Shown here piece by piece: positions 1 through 5,985 of a stretch of 6,269 bases of DNA. Position 1 is the stretch's first letter, and the number at the start of each line of letters is the position of its first letter. The position numbers and the translations under genes are program-made. The notes under the pieces are model-generated. The model ran no database searches. It was given only the letters and a program-made list of their open reading frames with translations, and had not been told where the DNA came from. This DNA is from an uncultured bacterium (GTDB lineage: Bacteria; Cyanobacteriota; Vampirovibrionia; Gastranaerophilales; Gastranaerophilaceae), in contig CAPYQR010000001.1 in the NCBI GenBank assembly GCA_948742005.1, forward strand, positions 5,834-12,102, given 5' to 3'.

Positions 1-10
1 TTGCAGTTAC

Positions 11-18
11 TCTCCTTT
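11..18 (-). promoter_or_regulatory. Possible ribosome binding site of a gene lying off the left edge
   Basis: On the minus strand this reads AAAGGAGA, a good match to a Shine-Dalgarno site. No ATG, GTG or TTG follows within the window. An ATG placed immediately outside the window would give a GGAG-to-start spacing of at least 11 bases, which is rather long; a CTG at 4-6 would be correctly spaced but is a rare start. The site lies downstream of the terminator at 62-101, so a separately transcribed minus-strand gene could begin here. Bases 19-60 show nothing else that I can name. This is inference from one short motif. Confidence 0.3.
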
Positions 19-61
19 GAAAATTTATTTTTATTTCAGATTATCATAAATATAAAAATAA

Positions 62-101
62 AAAAATCAGCGCAAAATTTTTATTTTTTGTGCTGATTTT
101 T
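62..101 (-). terminator. Rho-independent terminator after the small secreted protein gene
   Basis: The arms 62-77 and 86-101 form a 16-base-pair stem with an 8-base loop. The GC-bearing core is TCAGC/GCTGA. The only imperfection is position 72 against 91, which is a G-U wobble in plus-strand RNA and an A-C mismatch in minus-strand RNA. On the minus strand the stem runs straight into a T-rich tract (54-66), as expected for an intrinsic terminator. It lies 26 bases past the stop codon of the gene at 128-523. T-rich sequence also follows on the plus strand, so it could work in both directions. Confidence 0.78.
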
Positions 102-127
102 GTTTTAAAAATTTTATTTTATTGTGG

Positions 128-523
128 TTACAGATTTTCAACCCCGTATTTTCTGCCTTTTATTTTTGTTGTTGATTTTTCGGGAGTTGCGTATTTTGTT
201 GTTTCATCTGTCCATGTGTTTGAGAAGTTAATTTGATGTTCCCCAAACAATCCGTCATCTTGAAGCGGGTCGACATAATTTTTAAGATAATAATAGCTTC
301 TTCCTAAGAAATTTTGGCGTTTTGGTCTTTGAAATTTTCTTTGATAATTGCTGTGAATCCCCTCGTTGAAAGCATGGGTTTTATCTGTAACTAAAATCAT
401 AGTGTTTGAATATCCTTGAGCTTTCATTGTTTCGGGATATAATGTTTCATTTTCGTAATAATAAGCAAAAGATGCACCGCCTAAAAACGCAAATATGCCG
501 AATAAAACAAATAATTTTTTCAT
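128..523 (-). CDS. Small secreted protein of unknown family, 131 residues
   Basis: I do not recognise this protein. It starts with a clear Sec-type signal peptide: MKK, a hydrophobic stretch at residues 4-17 and an S-F-A site, so cleavage after Ala20 is likely, leaving about 111 residues. There is no cysteine, so it is neither a lipoprotein nor disulfide-bonded. The mature part is rich in Tyr, Asn, Thr and Lys, with aromatic clusters at 21-23 (YYY) and 77-79 (YYY), a basic patch at 62-69 (RKFQRPKR), and a D-P-L-Q-D-D segment at 85-90. No transmembrane helix follows the signal peptide. The start is supported by a weak AGAGG at 527-531, only 3 bases from the ATG, and by the promoter at 573-601. 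A terminator follows the stop. The gene lies 84 bases downstream of ispG on the same strand, so readthrough from ispG is possible, but it looks like an independent unit. Destination is periplasm, cell surface or outside; function is unknown. Confidence 0.8.
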   Translation of the reverse strand: MKKLFVLFGIFAFLGGASFAYYYENETLYPETMKAQGYSNTMILVTDKTHAFNEGIHSNYQRKFQRPKRQNFLGRSYYYLKNYVDPLQDDGLFGEHQINFSNTWTDETTKYATPEKSTTKIKGRKYGVENL

Positions 524-572
524 AAGCCTCTATTCTTATAACTTTCTTTTAATACTTTCTATCTTATTTTAC

Positions 573-601
573 ATTATATATCTTTTTGTATTTTTTTGCA
601 A
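573..601 (-). promoter_or_regulatory. Sigma-70-type promoter of the small secreted protein gene
   Basis: On the minus strand TTGCAA (596-601) is followed, after exactly 17 bases, by a perfect TATAAT (573-578). Transcription would start near 566, giving a leader of about 43 bases before the ATG at 523. The -35 box matches the consensus at four of six positions. The site lies in the ispG/secreted-protein gap, so the secreted protein does not depend on ispG transcription. The region is AT-rich, which raises the chance of spurious -10 boxes, but the exact spacing and the perfect -10 make this the best promoter in the window. Confidence 0.65.
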
Positions 602-606
602 AAAAA
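591..606. repeat. 16-base perfect palindrome of T7-GC-A7
   Basis: Seven T, then GC, then seven A form a perfect palindrome that covers the -35 box of the promoter at 573-601 and ends two bases before the ispG stop codon. It has no loop, so it is a poor terminator. It could be an A-tract that bends DNA or helps RNA polymerase alpha subunits bind, or a protein site; it may equally be chance in AT-rich DNA. Confidence 0.4.
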
Positions 607-607
607 T

Positions 608-1669
608 TTATATTTTTAAATCCAAACGTATGATTTTTTCCAATTCATCCAATAATTTGTCCTGAGGAACTTTTTTTATCATTTCTCCTTTTTTAAAAAT
701 ATACCCCTCATCTATCGCGCCTGCAATTCCATAATCTGCACCTGCTGCTTCTTTTGGCCCGTTAACCGCACAGCCCATTGTTGCAATTGTAATCGGCACA
801 TCAAGATTAGAGAATTTTTCTTCAACTTTTTTGGCAAGACTGATTAAATCAATTCTTGTTCTTCCGCAAGTCGGACAAGAGATAAAATTTACACTTTGTT
901 TTTTGCAATAGGTTTTAAGATTAAGAGTTTTTAATATTTCGATTGCAAGCTTTACTTCTTCAATCGGGTCTTCTGTTAAAGAAACTCTTATCGTATCGCC
1001 GATTCCTTGAGAGAGTAAAGAACCAATCGCAATTGAGGATTTGACAATTCCGCCTCTTAGAGTTCCTGATTCTGTTAAACCTATGTGCAGCGGATAAGGC
1101 GTTAAATCATGCATTTTTTTGTATGCTTTTATTGTTGTTGAAACATCGGAAGATTTTAGAGAGATTTTAATTAAATGAAAGTCTAAATCTTCTAAGATTT
1201 TAACATGCCTTTGAGCAGAAATTATCATTTTTTCTTCAAGCGGCAGGGTTTTATTTTCATATAAATCTTTTTCTAATGACCCCGCATTAATCCCGATTCT
1301 GATTGGAGTATTTGTCTGTTTTGCAAGTTTGACAACTTTTTTTGTATGTTCAATGCTTCCTATGTTTCCGGGGTTTAAACGCAGAGCATGGATTCCTTTT
1401 TCAATTGCAGTTAATGCTAAACGATAATCAAAATGGATATCTGCAACAACGGGAATTGGCGAGTTTTTAGTGATTTCATCCAAAACATCCGCGCATTTTT
1501 TATTTAAAACTGCAACGCGGATGATATCACATCCTGCTTTAGCAAGCTTTTCAATTTGGTTTAGCGTTGCATATGTATCATCTGTTTTTGTGTTTGTCAT
1601 GGATTGAATGCTTATTGGTGCACCGTTTCCAATTTCAACATTGCCGATTTTCAGTTTAATTTTGTCCAT
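608..1669 (-). CDS. ispG: 4-hydroxy-3-methylbut-2-en-1-yl diphosphate synthase (IspG/GcpE)
   Basis: IspG is a cytoplasmic 4Fe-4S enzyme of the MEP isoprenoid pathway. It reductively converts 2-C-methyl-D-erythritol 2,4-cyclodiphosphate to HMBPP, using flavodoxin or ferredoxin; HMBPP then goes to IspH. The 353-residue product fits the compact bacterial form (E. coli about 372) without the extra domain of plant and some bacterial enzymes. The TIM-barrel part shows family segments: IQSMTNT (21-27), VVADIHFDYRLAL (74-86), LRLNPGNIG (96-104), IRIGINAGSLEKDL (123-136) and GIGDTIRVSL (222-231). The C-terminal cluster domain has Cys265 and Cys268 (CPTC), Cys300, and Glu307, the likely fourth ligand. 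The usual NGPGEA motif reads NGPKEA here. The ATG at 1669 is the only sensible start, because an in-frame TAA lies 12 bases upstream and the family N-terminus aligns. No Shine-Dalgarno site precedes it. It is divergent from the gene at 1712 and has no clear terminator after its stop. Confidence 0.97.
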   Translation of the reverse strand: MDKIKLKIGNVEIGNGAPISIQSMTNTKTDDTYATLNQIEKLAKAGCDIIRVAVLNKKCADVLDEITKNSPIPVVADIHFDYRLALTAIEKGIHALRLNPGNIGSIEHTKKVVKLAKQTNTPIRIGINAGSLEKDLYENKTLPLEEKMIISAQRHVKILEDLDFHLIKISLKSSDVSTTIKAYKKMHDLTPYPLHIGLTESGTLRGGIVKSSIAIGSLLSQGIGDTIRVSLTEDPIEEVKLAIEILKTLNLKTYCKKQSVNFISCPTCGRTRIDLISLAKKVEEKFSNLDVPITIATMGCAVNGPKEAAGADYGIAGAIDEGYIFKKGEMIKKVPQDKLLDELEKIIRLDLKI

Positions 1670-1690
1670 GGTAGTATATTAACATAAAAT
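1662..1690 (+). promoter_or_regulatory. Candidate promoter of the GT39-like operon, overlapping the ispG start
   Basis: TTGTCC (1662-1667) and TAAAAT (1685-1690) are separated by exactly 17 bases. They match consensus at four and five of six positions. Transcription would start near 1697, leaving a leader of about 15 bases before the ATG at 1712. The -35 box lies in the first codons of ispG, so RNA polymerase bound here would compete with ispG initiation on the opposite strand. This is inferred from motif and spacing only. Confidence 0.45.
1670..1681 (-). promoter_or_regulatory. Possible -10 region giving a leaderless ispG transcript
   Basis: On the minus strand the bases just before the ispG ATG include overlapping TAATAT (1676-1681) and TATACT (1673-1678), with no purine-rich ribosome binding site. 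If TAATAT is used as the -10, the normal start distance puts the first transcribed base at the A of the ATG. No convincing -35 box was found at 16-18 bases upstream. The ispG promoter might instead lie further back in the first GT39-like gene, but a ribosome binding site would still be lacking. Confidence 0.3.
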
Positions 1691-1706
1691 TACAGTTATT
1701 AACGGC

Positions 1707-1710
1707 GGAG
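1707..1710 (+). promoter_or_regulatory. Unusually close Shine-Dalgarno site of the first GT39-like gene
   Basis: GGAG at 1707-1710 is separated by a single base from the ATG at 1712. The next two genes downstream have GGAG with a spacing of about 6 bases, which is normal. No other ATG, GTG or TTG lies near enough to be a better start: the next in-frame TTG is codon 14, inside the first membrane segment. The start is therefore kept, but initiation may be weak. Confidence 0.5.
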
Positions 1711-1711
1711 A

Positions 1712-3802
1712 ATGAAAAATAATAAAATTATAAAATCTTGCTTTTGGATATTGCTTATTTATTCTGTTTTTACAATATTAATAATTTTTTTTAAATATCC
1801 TTATTTTTACCAAATCAAAAATGTTTTTTATTCTTTAAATAATATTGATGTTAATTTGACTCTTGATAAAAAAATAAGTGAAAAACCGCTTGTGTGTTTT
1901 GATGATTATTGTTCTGATTTGGCAAGTTATAATAATACGACGGTTTATAATGTTGAATTTTCTGGCTATGAAAACGGTTTGGATTTTTATTTAAAACCTG
2001 TTAAAAAATATTTTGTTGCTTATCCTTATGATAAAAAAGATGAATTTTTAAATGCTTTTTCGGATTTATATTTATATAGCGGAGATAAAAAATATTACTT
2101 TGCAAAAAATGATTTATTAAAATTCAAAACTTCAATTGCGCAAATAAAATTTGATTATTCTCAAGACTCTCATTCGACAAAATATTACCGTATCGAGCTT
2201 GAGGGAGTTGAATCTAATTATAACGGAGTTTTTAATCATTTTATAATATTTGTTTTAAGTTTATTTTTCAATTGTAAATATTTTATCTTTCCCTATCTTG
2301 GGCTGTTGGGGTGTTTTTTGATTTATTCCTTTTATAGAAAAGATAAAAATAACTGTAAAAAAGAAAATTGTAATTCAAGCCGTCATTATTTTTTGTTTTC
2401 TTTAATTTTATTTTTGGGTGTTGTTTTGAGATTTTATAATATTGAAAATCTGCCCTTGTATCCTGATGAAATTTACACAAAAACGGTTGCAATAAGTAGT
2501 TTTCAAAATTGTTTTAAAGATCCCGGGAATCCTCCTTTGTTTTATTTGATTGAGTTTTTATTTTGTAAACTTTTTAATGATTCTAATTTTTCTTTAAGGT
2601 TTTTATCTTTTTTATCCGGTGTTGGATTTGTTTTGGCGGTTTATTTGTTTTTTAAAAGAATTAATAAAAATCTTGCATTGTTAATGATGTTTTTTGCTTC
2701 TTTTAATACAATTAATATAATTTATTCTCAAAGTGCAAGATGCTATTCTTTGTGCATGGTAATGTGTGTTTTGATAAGTTATTTTTTCTTGAAATATTTA
2801 AAAAATTTAAATAAAAAAGATTTGATTATTTTTTCATTTTTATCAGTTATTGCAATAAATCTTCATTATTTTTGCGTTGTTTATGTTTTTTCTAATTTTG
2901 TTTACGGGATTTTTGTTATTTTTAAAAATAAAAATCACAAAGAATTGCTTAAATTTGTTTTTGTTAATTTGATTTGCTTTTTGTCTTTTGTTCCTTATTT
3001 ATTAATTTCTTTTAAAAATTCAATAAATCAAGATTTTAATTCCTGGATAGAGCCTTTGAGTTTGATTAAGTTAAAAAGTATTATATCTTCTTATTTTATT
3101 AATGAAAAAATATTTTTAATTTTTCTTTTTATTGTTTTTGTTAATTTGATTTTGATATTTATTAATAAATTTAAAATTAATAAGATAAAAAAAGAAGTTT
3201 TCCTTTATTTAATTTTTTCAATTGTTTTTTCGCTTTTTATTATTTTAATTATTTCGATTTTTGTAAAACCTGTTTTGGATAAAAGAATTTTGTTGAGTCT
3301 TTACGGTTTGTTTATTTTGCTTCAGGGTGTTATGATTTCAGGAGTTTTTGAGTGTAATTTATTAAACAATAAAAATTATTTTTTCAAAAATCTTTATTCA
3401 ATCTTGCTTTTGTTTTTGTTTTTTTCAATAACACAGGCAGGCGAGTTTAAAATTACTCATAATCTTAACGGTTATTTTTTCTTTATTCAAAATGATATTA
3501 AAAATAATGACTATAATAAAAATATTTATGAAATCCATGGGATTGTTATTCAAGATATAAATTTTTTAAAGAATTTTCCCGAAATTGAAAAATTAAGTGA
3601 TATAAACTGGCATGTTATAGATACGCTTACAAAAGATAAAATAGAAAAAATTTCAAAAAAAGATTTAACAAAATCAAACAAAAAAGTAATTTTATATTTA
3701 AGCAATTACGGAACAAGTCTTGATTCAAATTATTTTATTGAAAAGCAAATAAAAATTTATAAAACAGGAGCAAATAAAAGCGCAAAAGTTGTGTTAGAAT
3801 AA
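1712..3802 (+). CDS. GT39-like (GT-C fold) membrane glycosyltransferase, first copy
   Basis: A 696-residue polytopic membrane protein. After a basic N-terminus comes a first helix (about 9-28), an extracytoplasmic region of about 145 residues with Cys62-x4-Cys67, a helix ending near 207, a Lys-rich cytoplasmic loop (208-225), and another helix (226-242). Next is the predicted first catalytic loop, with Asp252-Glu253 (PDEIYT) and DPGNPPL (270-276). Roughly ten further hydrophobic segments follow up to about 575, then a soluble tail (578-696). GT-C/GT39 enzymes of the PMT/ArnT type carry such an acidic pair and a PPL motif in the outer loop. Arg343 in YSQSARCY, His385-Tyr386, and Lys524-Arg525 in VKPVLDKR also fit the family. 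By family analogy it moves a sugar from a polyprenyl-phosphate donor to an acceptor outside the inner membrane; sugar and acceptor cannot be read from sequence. It is the first gene of an apparent operon, 34 bases before its paralogue. It is extremely rich in Phe, Ile and Lys. The class is likely, the precise function unknown. Confidence 0.85.
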   Translation: MKNNKIIKSCFWILLIYSVFTILIIFFKYPYFYQIKNVFYSLNNIDVNLTLDKKISEKPLVCFDDYCSDLASYNNTTVYNVEFSGYENGLDFYLKPVKKYFVAYPYDKKDEFLNAFSDLYLYSGDKKYYFAKNDLLKFKTSIAQIKFDYSQDSHSTKYYRIELEGVESNYNGVFNHFIIFVLSLFFNCKYFIFPYLGLLGCFLIYSFYRKDKNNCKKENCNSSRHYFLFSLILFLGVVLRFYNIENLPLYPDEIYTKTVAISSFQNCFKDPGNPPLFYLIEFLFCKLFNDSNFSLRFLSFLSGVGFVLAVYLFFKRINKNLALLMMFFASFNTINIIYSQSARCYSLCMVMCVLISYFFLKYLKNLNKKDLIIFSFLSVIAINLHYFCVVYVFSNFVYGIFVIFKNKNHKELLKFVFVNLICFLSFVPYLLISFKNSINQDFNSWIEPLSLIKLKSIISSYFINEKIFLIFLFIVFVNLILIFINKFKINKIKKEVFLYLIFSIVFSLFIILIISIFVKPVLDKRILLSLYGLFILLQGVMISGVFECNLLNNKNYFFKNLYSILLLFLFFSITQAGEFKITHNLNGYFFFIQNDIKNNDYNKNIYEIHGIVIQDINFLKNFPEIEKLSDINWHVIDTLTKDKIEKISKKDLTKSNKKVILYLSNYGTSLDSNYFIEKQIKIYKTGANKSAKVVLE

Positions 3803-3817
3803 TTTTATTAATAAAAT
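3802..3817. repeat. 16-base AT-only palindrome between the paralogues
   Basis: ATTTTATT followed by its exact reverse complement lies right after the stop codon of the first GT39-like gene, overlapping its last base. A transcript could fold only a weak A-U hairpin with no following U-tract, so it is not an intrinsic terminator. It might modestly stabilise or process the mRNA between the genes, or be chance. Confidence 0.4.
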
Positions 3818-3836
3818 AAAATTAGGGGAGAAAATA

Positions 3837-5975
3837 ATGAAAAAAGATGAAAAAAAAGCTTCAATTTTTGTGTTTTGTTTTTGGATTCTTTTATTTTTTG
3901 CTGTTTTTTCTATTTTCAACATAATAAAATTTAACTTTTATAATGCGGATGTAAAATATTCACATTCCGTCTTAGAAGAAGCAAGTATTAATTTTACCTT
4001 TAAACAAAAAATAAAATTAGGTTCAAGTTTTATGGTTTGTTTTAATGATGTTTGTAAAAATCCCGAATCTGATTCATTTTTAAATTCATATTATTTAAAA
4101 TTCAACAAAGATTTTTTTAATTCGGATTTTTATTCAAAAAAATTATCAAATATTTCTTTTGTTTTTGATAAAAATGATGAAAAATTAATCGAAAACAATC
4201 TAAACGATATATATCTTTATGTTGGAAATCGTGCATTTAATTATCACAAAAAAGATATAAAAAATTTCAAGAAAAAAACCATAAAAATCAAAAAAGATGA
4301 TTCAAAAAAAGAAAGCGAATTTGCCGCTATTGAAATTCCTAATGATTTTAAAACAAACTATAAAGGAAAATTGAATCATTTTATAACTTTGTTTTTAAAT
4401 CTTTTTTATAATCCTTTAATGTTTTTAATCCCTTATTTTTGGCTGTTTATAGCGTTTTGTATTTATGCTTTTAAAAAAGATGAAATCAGTTTTGGATTTT
4501 TTACTGATTTTTTCAATAAAAAGAAAACTTATTACTCAATTTTCGGTTTAATAATTTTTATGACTGTTTTAACAAGATTCAATCTTTTGACTTATAATCC
4601 TTTGTGGTTTGACGAATTATATACAAAAATTATTGCGATTGAAAATTTTAAATCTTGTTTTCAAGACCCGGGCAATCCACCTTTGTTTTTCTTGCTTGAA
4701 TTTTTTGTTTCAAAAATAAATTCAAGCGACTTTGCACTAAAGCTCGTACCTTGTTTTTTAGGAATTACTCTGATTGTTTTAATTTATTTGCTGTTTAAAA
4801 ATATAAATAAAAAACTCGCCCTTTTTGCAAGCTTTTTTGCGTTAATTAATACGATTTTTATCTACCATTCAAAAGAAATAAGAAGCTCGATTCTTTGTGC
4901 TTGTTTAATTGTTTTTTCAATTTATGCTTTGTTTGAATATTTAAAAAATGGGAAAAATAAAAATTTTGTTTTGTTCTTAATTTCACAGATTTTATTGATA
5001 AACACGCATTATTACCTTGCTATTCTTGCTTTTTGTAATTTTGTTTATGGCCTTGCGGGTATTTTTGATAATAAGGAAATTAGAAATAAAAAAAATATTA
5101 TAAAATTTACTATTGGAAATATTTTTTGCGCTCTCAGTTTTTTTCCTTATCTTTTAATATCTTATAAATCGGCATTAGGAAAAGAATTTAACAGCTGGAT
5201 TGGAAGCTTTGATAAATTAAAATTTTTATATTCAATTAATGAATATTTTATAAATAAATATATATTTTTATTTTTGGCATTTATTGTATTGATAAATTTG
5301 ATTTTAATATATCTTCCAAAAGATAAATTAAAATTAAAAATAAAAACAAATCCAAATTTGGAAAATTTATATATTTATTTAATTTATTTGATAACACTTT
5401 TGTTGATTATAATCAGCTTGATTTCAATTTTAATTAAACCAATTTTTCACAAAAGACTTTTACTATCAATTTATCCTTTAATTTTTCTTATCGAAACAGT
5501 TTCAATTGCTTCTGTTTTAGAATTTAAAAAACTTGAAAAATTACCTTTAATTCTAAAAGGGTTTTATTCAACAACTTTGTTTTTCATCTGTATGTTTATA
5601 ACATATCCAATGCCTTTGGTGAAAATTTGTAAAGTTGATGATTATATGAATTTTATTTTAAACGATGCTTCAAAATATATTTCCAAAGGTTATGAAGTCC
5701 ATGGGTTTTTAATTGATCATAAAGAAGTTTTGACTAAATATCCTAAAGTAGAAAAACTTGATATAAATTGGCATATTATCAAAGGGAATAAAGGTGAATA
5801 TATTACAAAAATAAAAAAAGAAGATTTTATTAATCCGAATAATAAAAATCAAAAAGCTGTTTTGTATTTAAATTCAATCGGTGTTGATTTTGAAAAAGCG
5901 CTTTTATATAATCCTAACGCCTATATAATTTACACAAATTCTGTTGCAAATGCTAAAATAATTTATGATAACTAA
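3837..5975 (+). CDS. GT39-like (GT-C fold) membrane glycosyltransferase, second copy
   Basis: A 712-residue paralogue of the preceding gene with the same plan. A first helix lies at about 10-30, an extracytoplasmic region at 31-178 with Cys68-x4-Cys73, and a helix ending near 211. A Lys-rich cytoplasmic loop (212-231) leads to the next helix (232-248). The catalytic-type outer loop has Asp259-Glu260 (FDELYT) and DPGNPPL (277-283), followed by many hydrophobic segments to about 591 and a soluble tail (592-712). Arg349, His391-Tyr392 and Lys539-Arg540 match the first copy, so nothing visible marks either as inactive. Family knowledge suggests a polyprenyl-phosphate sugar donor and an extracytoplasmic acceptor; divergence between copies could mean different sugars or acceptors. 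The ATG is supported by AGGGGAG (3824-3830) at a normal 6-base spacing. Codons 5-7 contain a run of eight A. The metallophosphoesterase starts 10 bases after the stop, which suggests cotranscription. Confidence 0.85.
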   Translation: MKKDEKKASIFVFCFWILLFFAVFSIFNIIKFNFYNADVKYSHSVLEEASINFTFKQKIKLGSSFMVCFNDVCKNPESDSFLNSYYLKFNKDFFNSDFYSKKLSNISFVFDKNDEKLIENNLNDIYLYVGNRAFNYHKKDIKNFKKKTIKIKKDDSKKESEFAAIEIPNDFKTNYKGKLNHFITLFLNLFYNPLMFLIPYFWLFIAFCIYAFKKDEISFGFFTDFFNKKKTYYSIFGLIIFMTVLTRFNLLTYNPLWFDELYTKIIAIENFKSCFQDPGNPPLFFLLEFFVSKINSSDFALKLVPCFLGITLIVLIYLLFKNINKKLALFASFFALINTIFIYHSKEIRSSILCACLIVFSIYALFEYLKNGKNKNFVLFLISQILLINTHYYLAILAFCNFVYGLAGIFDNKEIRNKKNIIKFTIGNIFCALSFFPYLLISYKSALGKEFNSWIGSFDKLKFLYSINEYFINKYIFLFLAFIVLINLILIYLPKDKLKLKIKTNPNLENLYIYLIYLITLLLIIISLISILIKPIFHKRLLLSIYPLIFLIETVSIASVLEFKKLEKLPLILKGFYSTTLFFICMFITYPMPLVKICKVDDYMNFILNDASKYISKGYEVHGFLIDHKEVLTKYPKVEKLDINWHIIKGNKGEYITKIKKEDFINPNNKNQKAVLYLNSIGVDFEKALLYNPNAYIIYTNSVANAKIIYDN

Positions 5976-5985
5976 GGAGAAAATT

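Larger units (their letters stand above)
1712..5975 (+). repeat. Tandem duplication: two divergent GT39-like paralogues
   Basis: The two reading frames are colinear over their whole length. Shared blocks in order (first/second copy) are: CFWILL near the N-terminus; VCFDDYC/VCFNDVC; NHFI before the second helix; DEIYTK/DELYTK; CFKDPGNPPLF/CFQDPGNPPLF; NFVYG; FNSWI; KPVLDKR/KPIFHKR; EIHG/EVHG; and INWH in the tail. At DNA level even the best blocks differ at several positions, so the duplication is old and not being homogenised by recent gene conversion. Confidence 0.85.

Noticed and set aside
1..127. CRISPR, tRNA or riboswitch in the left-hand noncoding bases
   Set aside because: Apart from the terminator hairpin and a Shine-Dalgarno-like site there is no repeat, cloverleaf or conserved aptamer-like structure.
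524..607. Terminator for ispG
   Set aside because: No GC-bearing hairpin followed by a T-tract is present on the minus strand in this gap; the T7-GC-A7 palindrome has no loop.
2283..2492. Open frame of 69 codons on the minus strand inside the first GT39-like gene
   Set aside because: It lies wholly inside a well-supported gene, has low-complexity Lys/Asn/Tyr/Phe content typical of the antisense of AT-rich DNA, and shows no domain, so it is a shadow.
3789..3817. TTGTGT-17-TAAAAT as an internal promoter for the second GT39-like gene
   Set aside because: The -35 is poor, the -10 lies inside the AT-only palindrome, and such pairs arise often by chance in DNA this AT-rich; the 34-base gap is compatible with simple cotranscription.
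3802..3817. Palindrome as an intrinsic terminator between the paralogues
   Set aside because: The stem is A-U only, has almost no loop and is followed by A-rich rather than T-rich sequence.
1712..5975. The pair as one gene split by a frameshift, or a mobile/phase-variable cassette
   Set aside because: Each frame is full length with its own start, ribosome binding site and complete domain set; there are no inverted repeats, recombinase genes or direct repeats at the boundaries.
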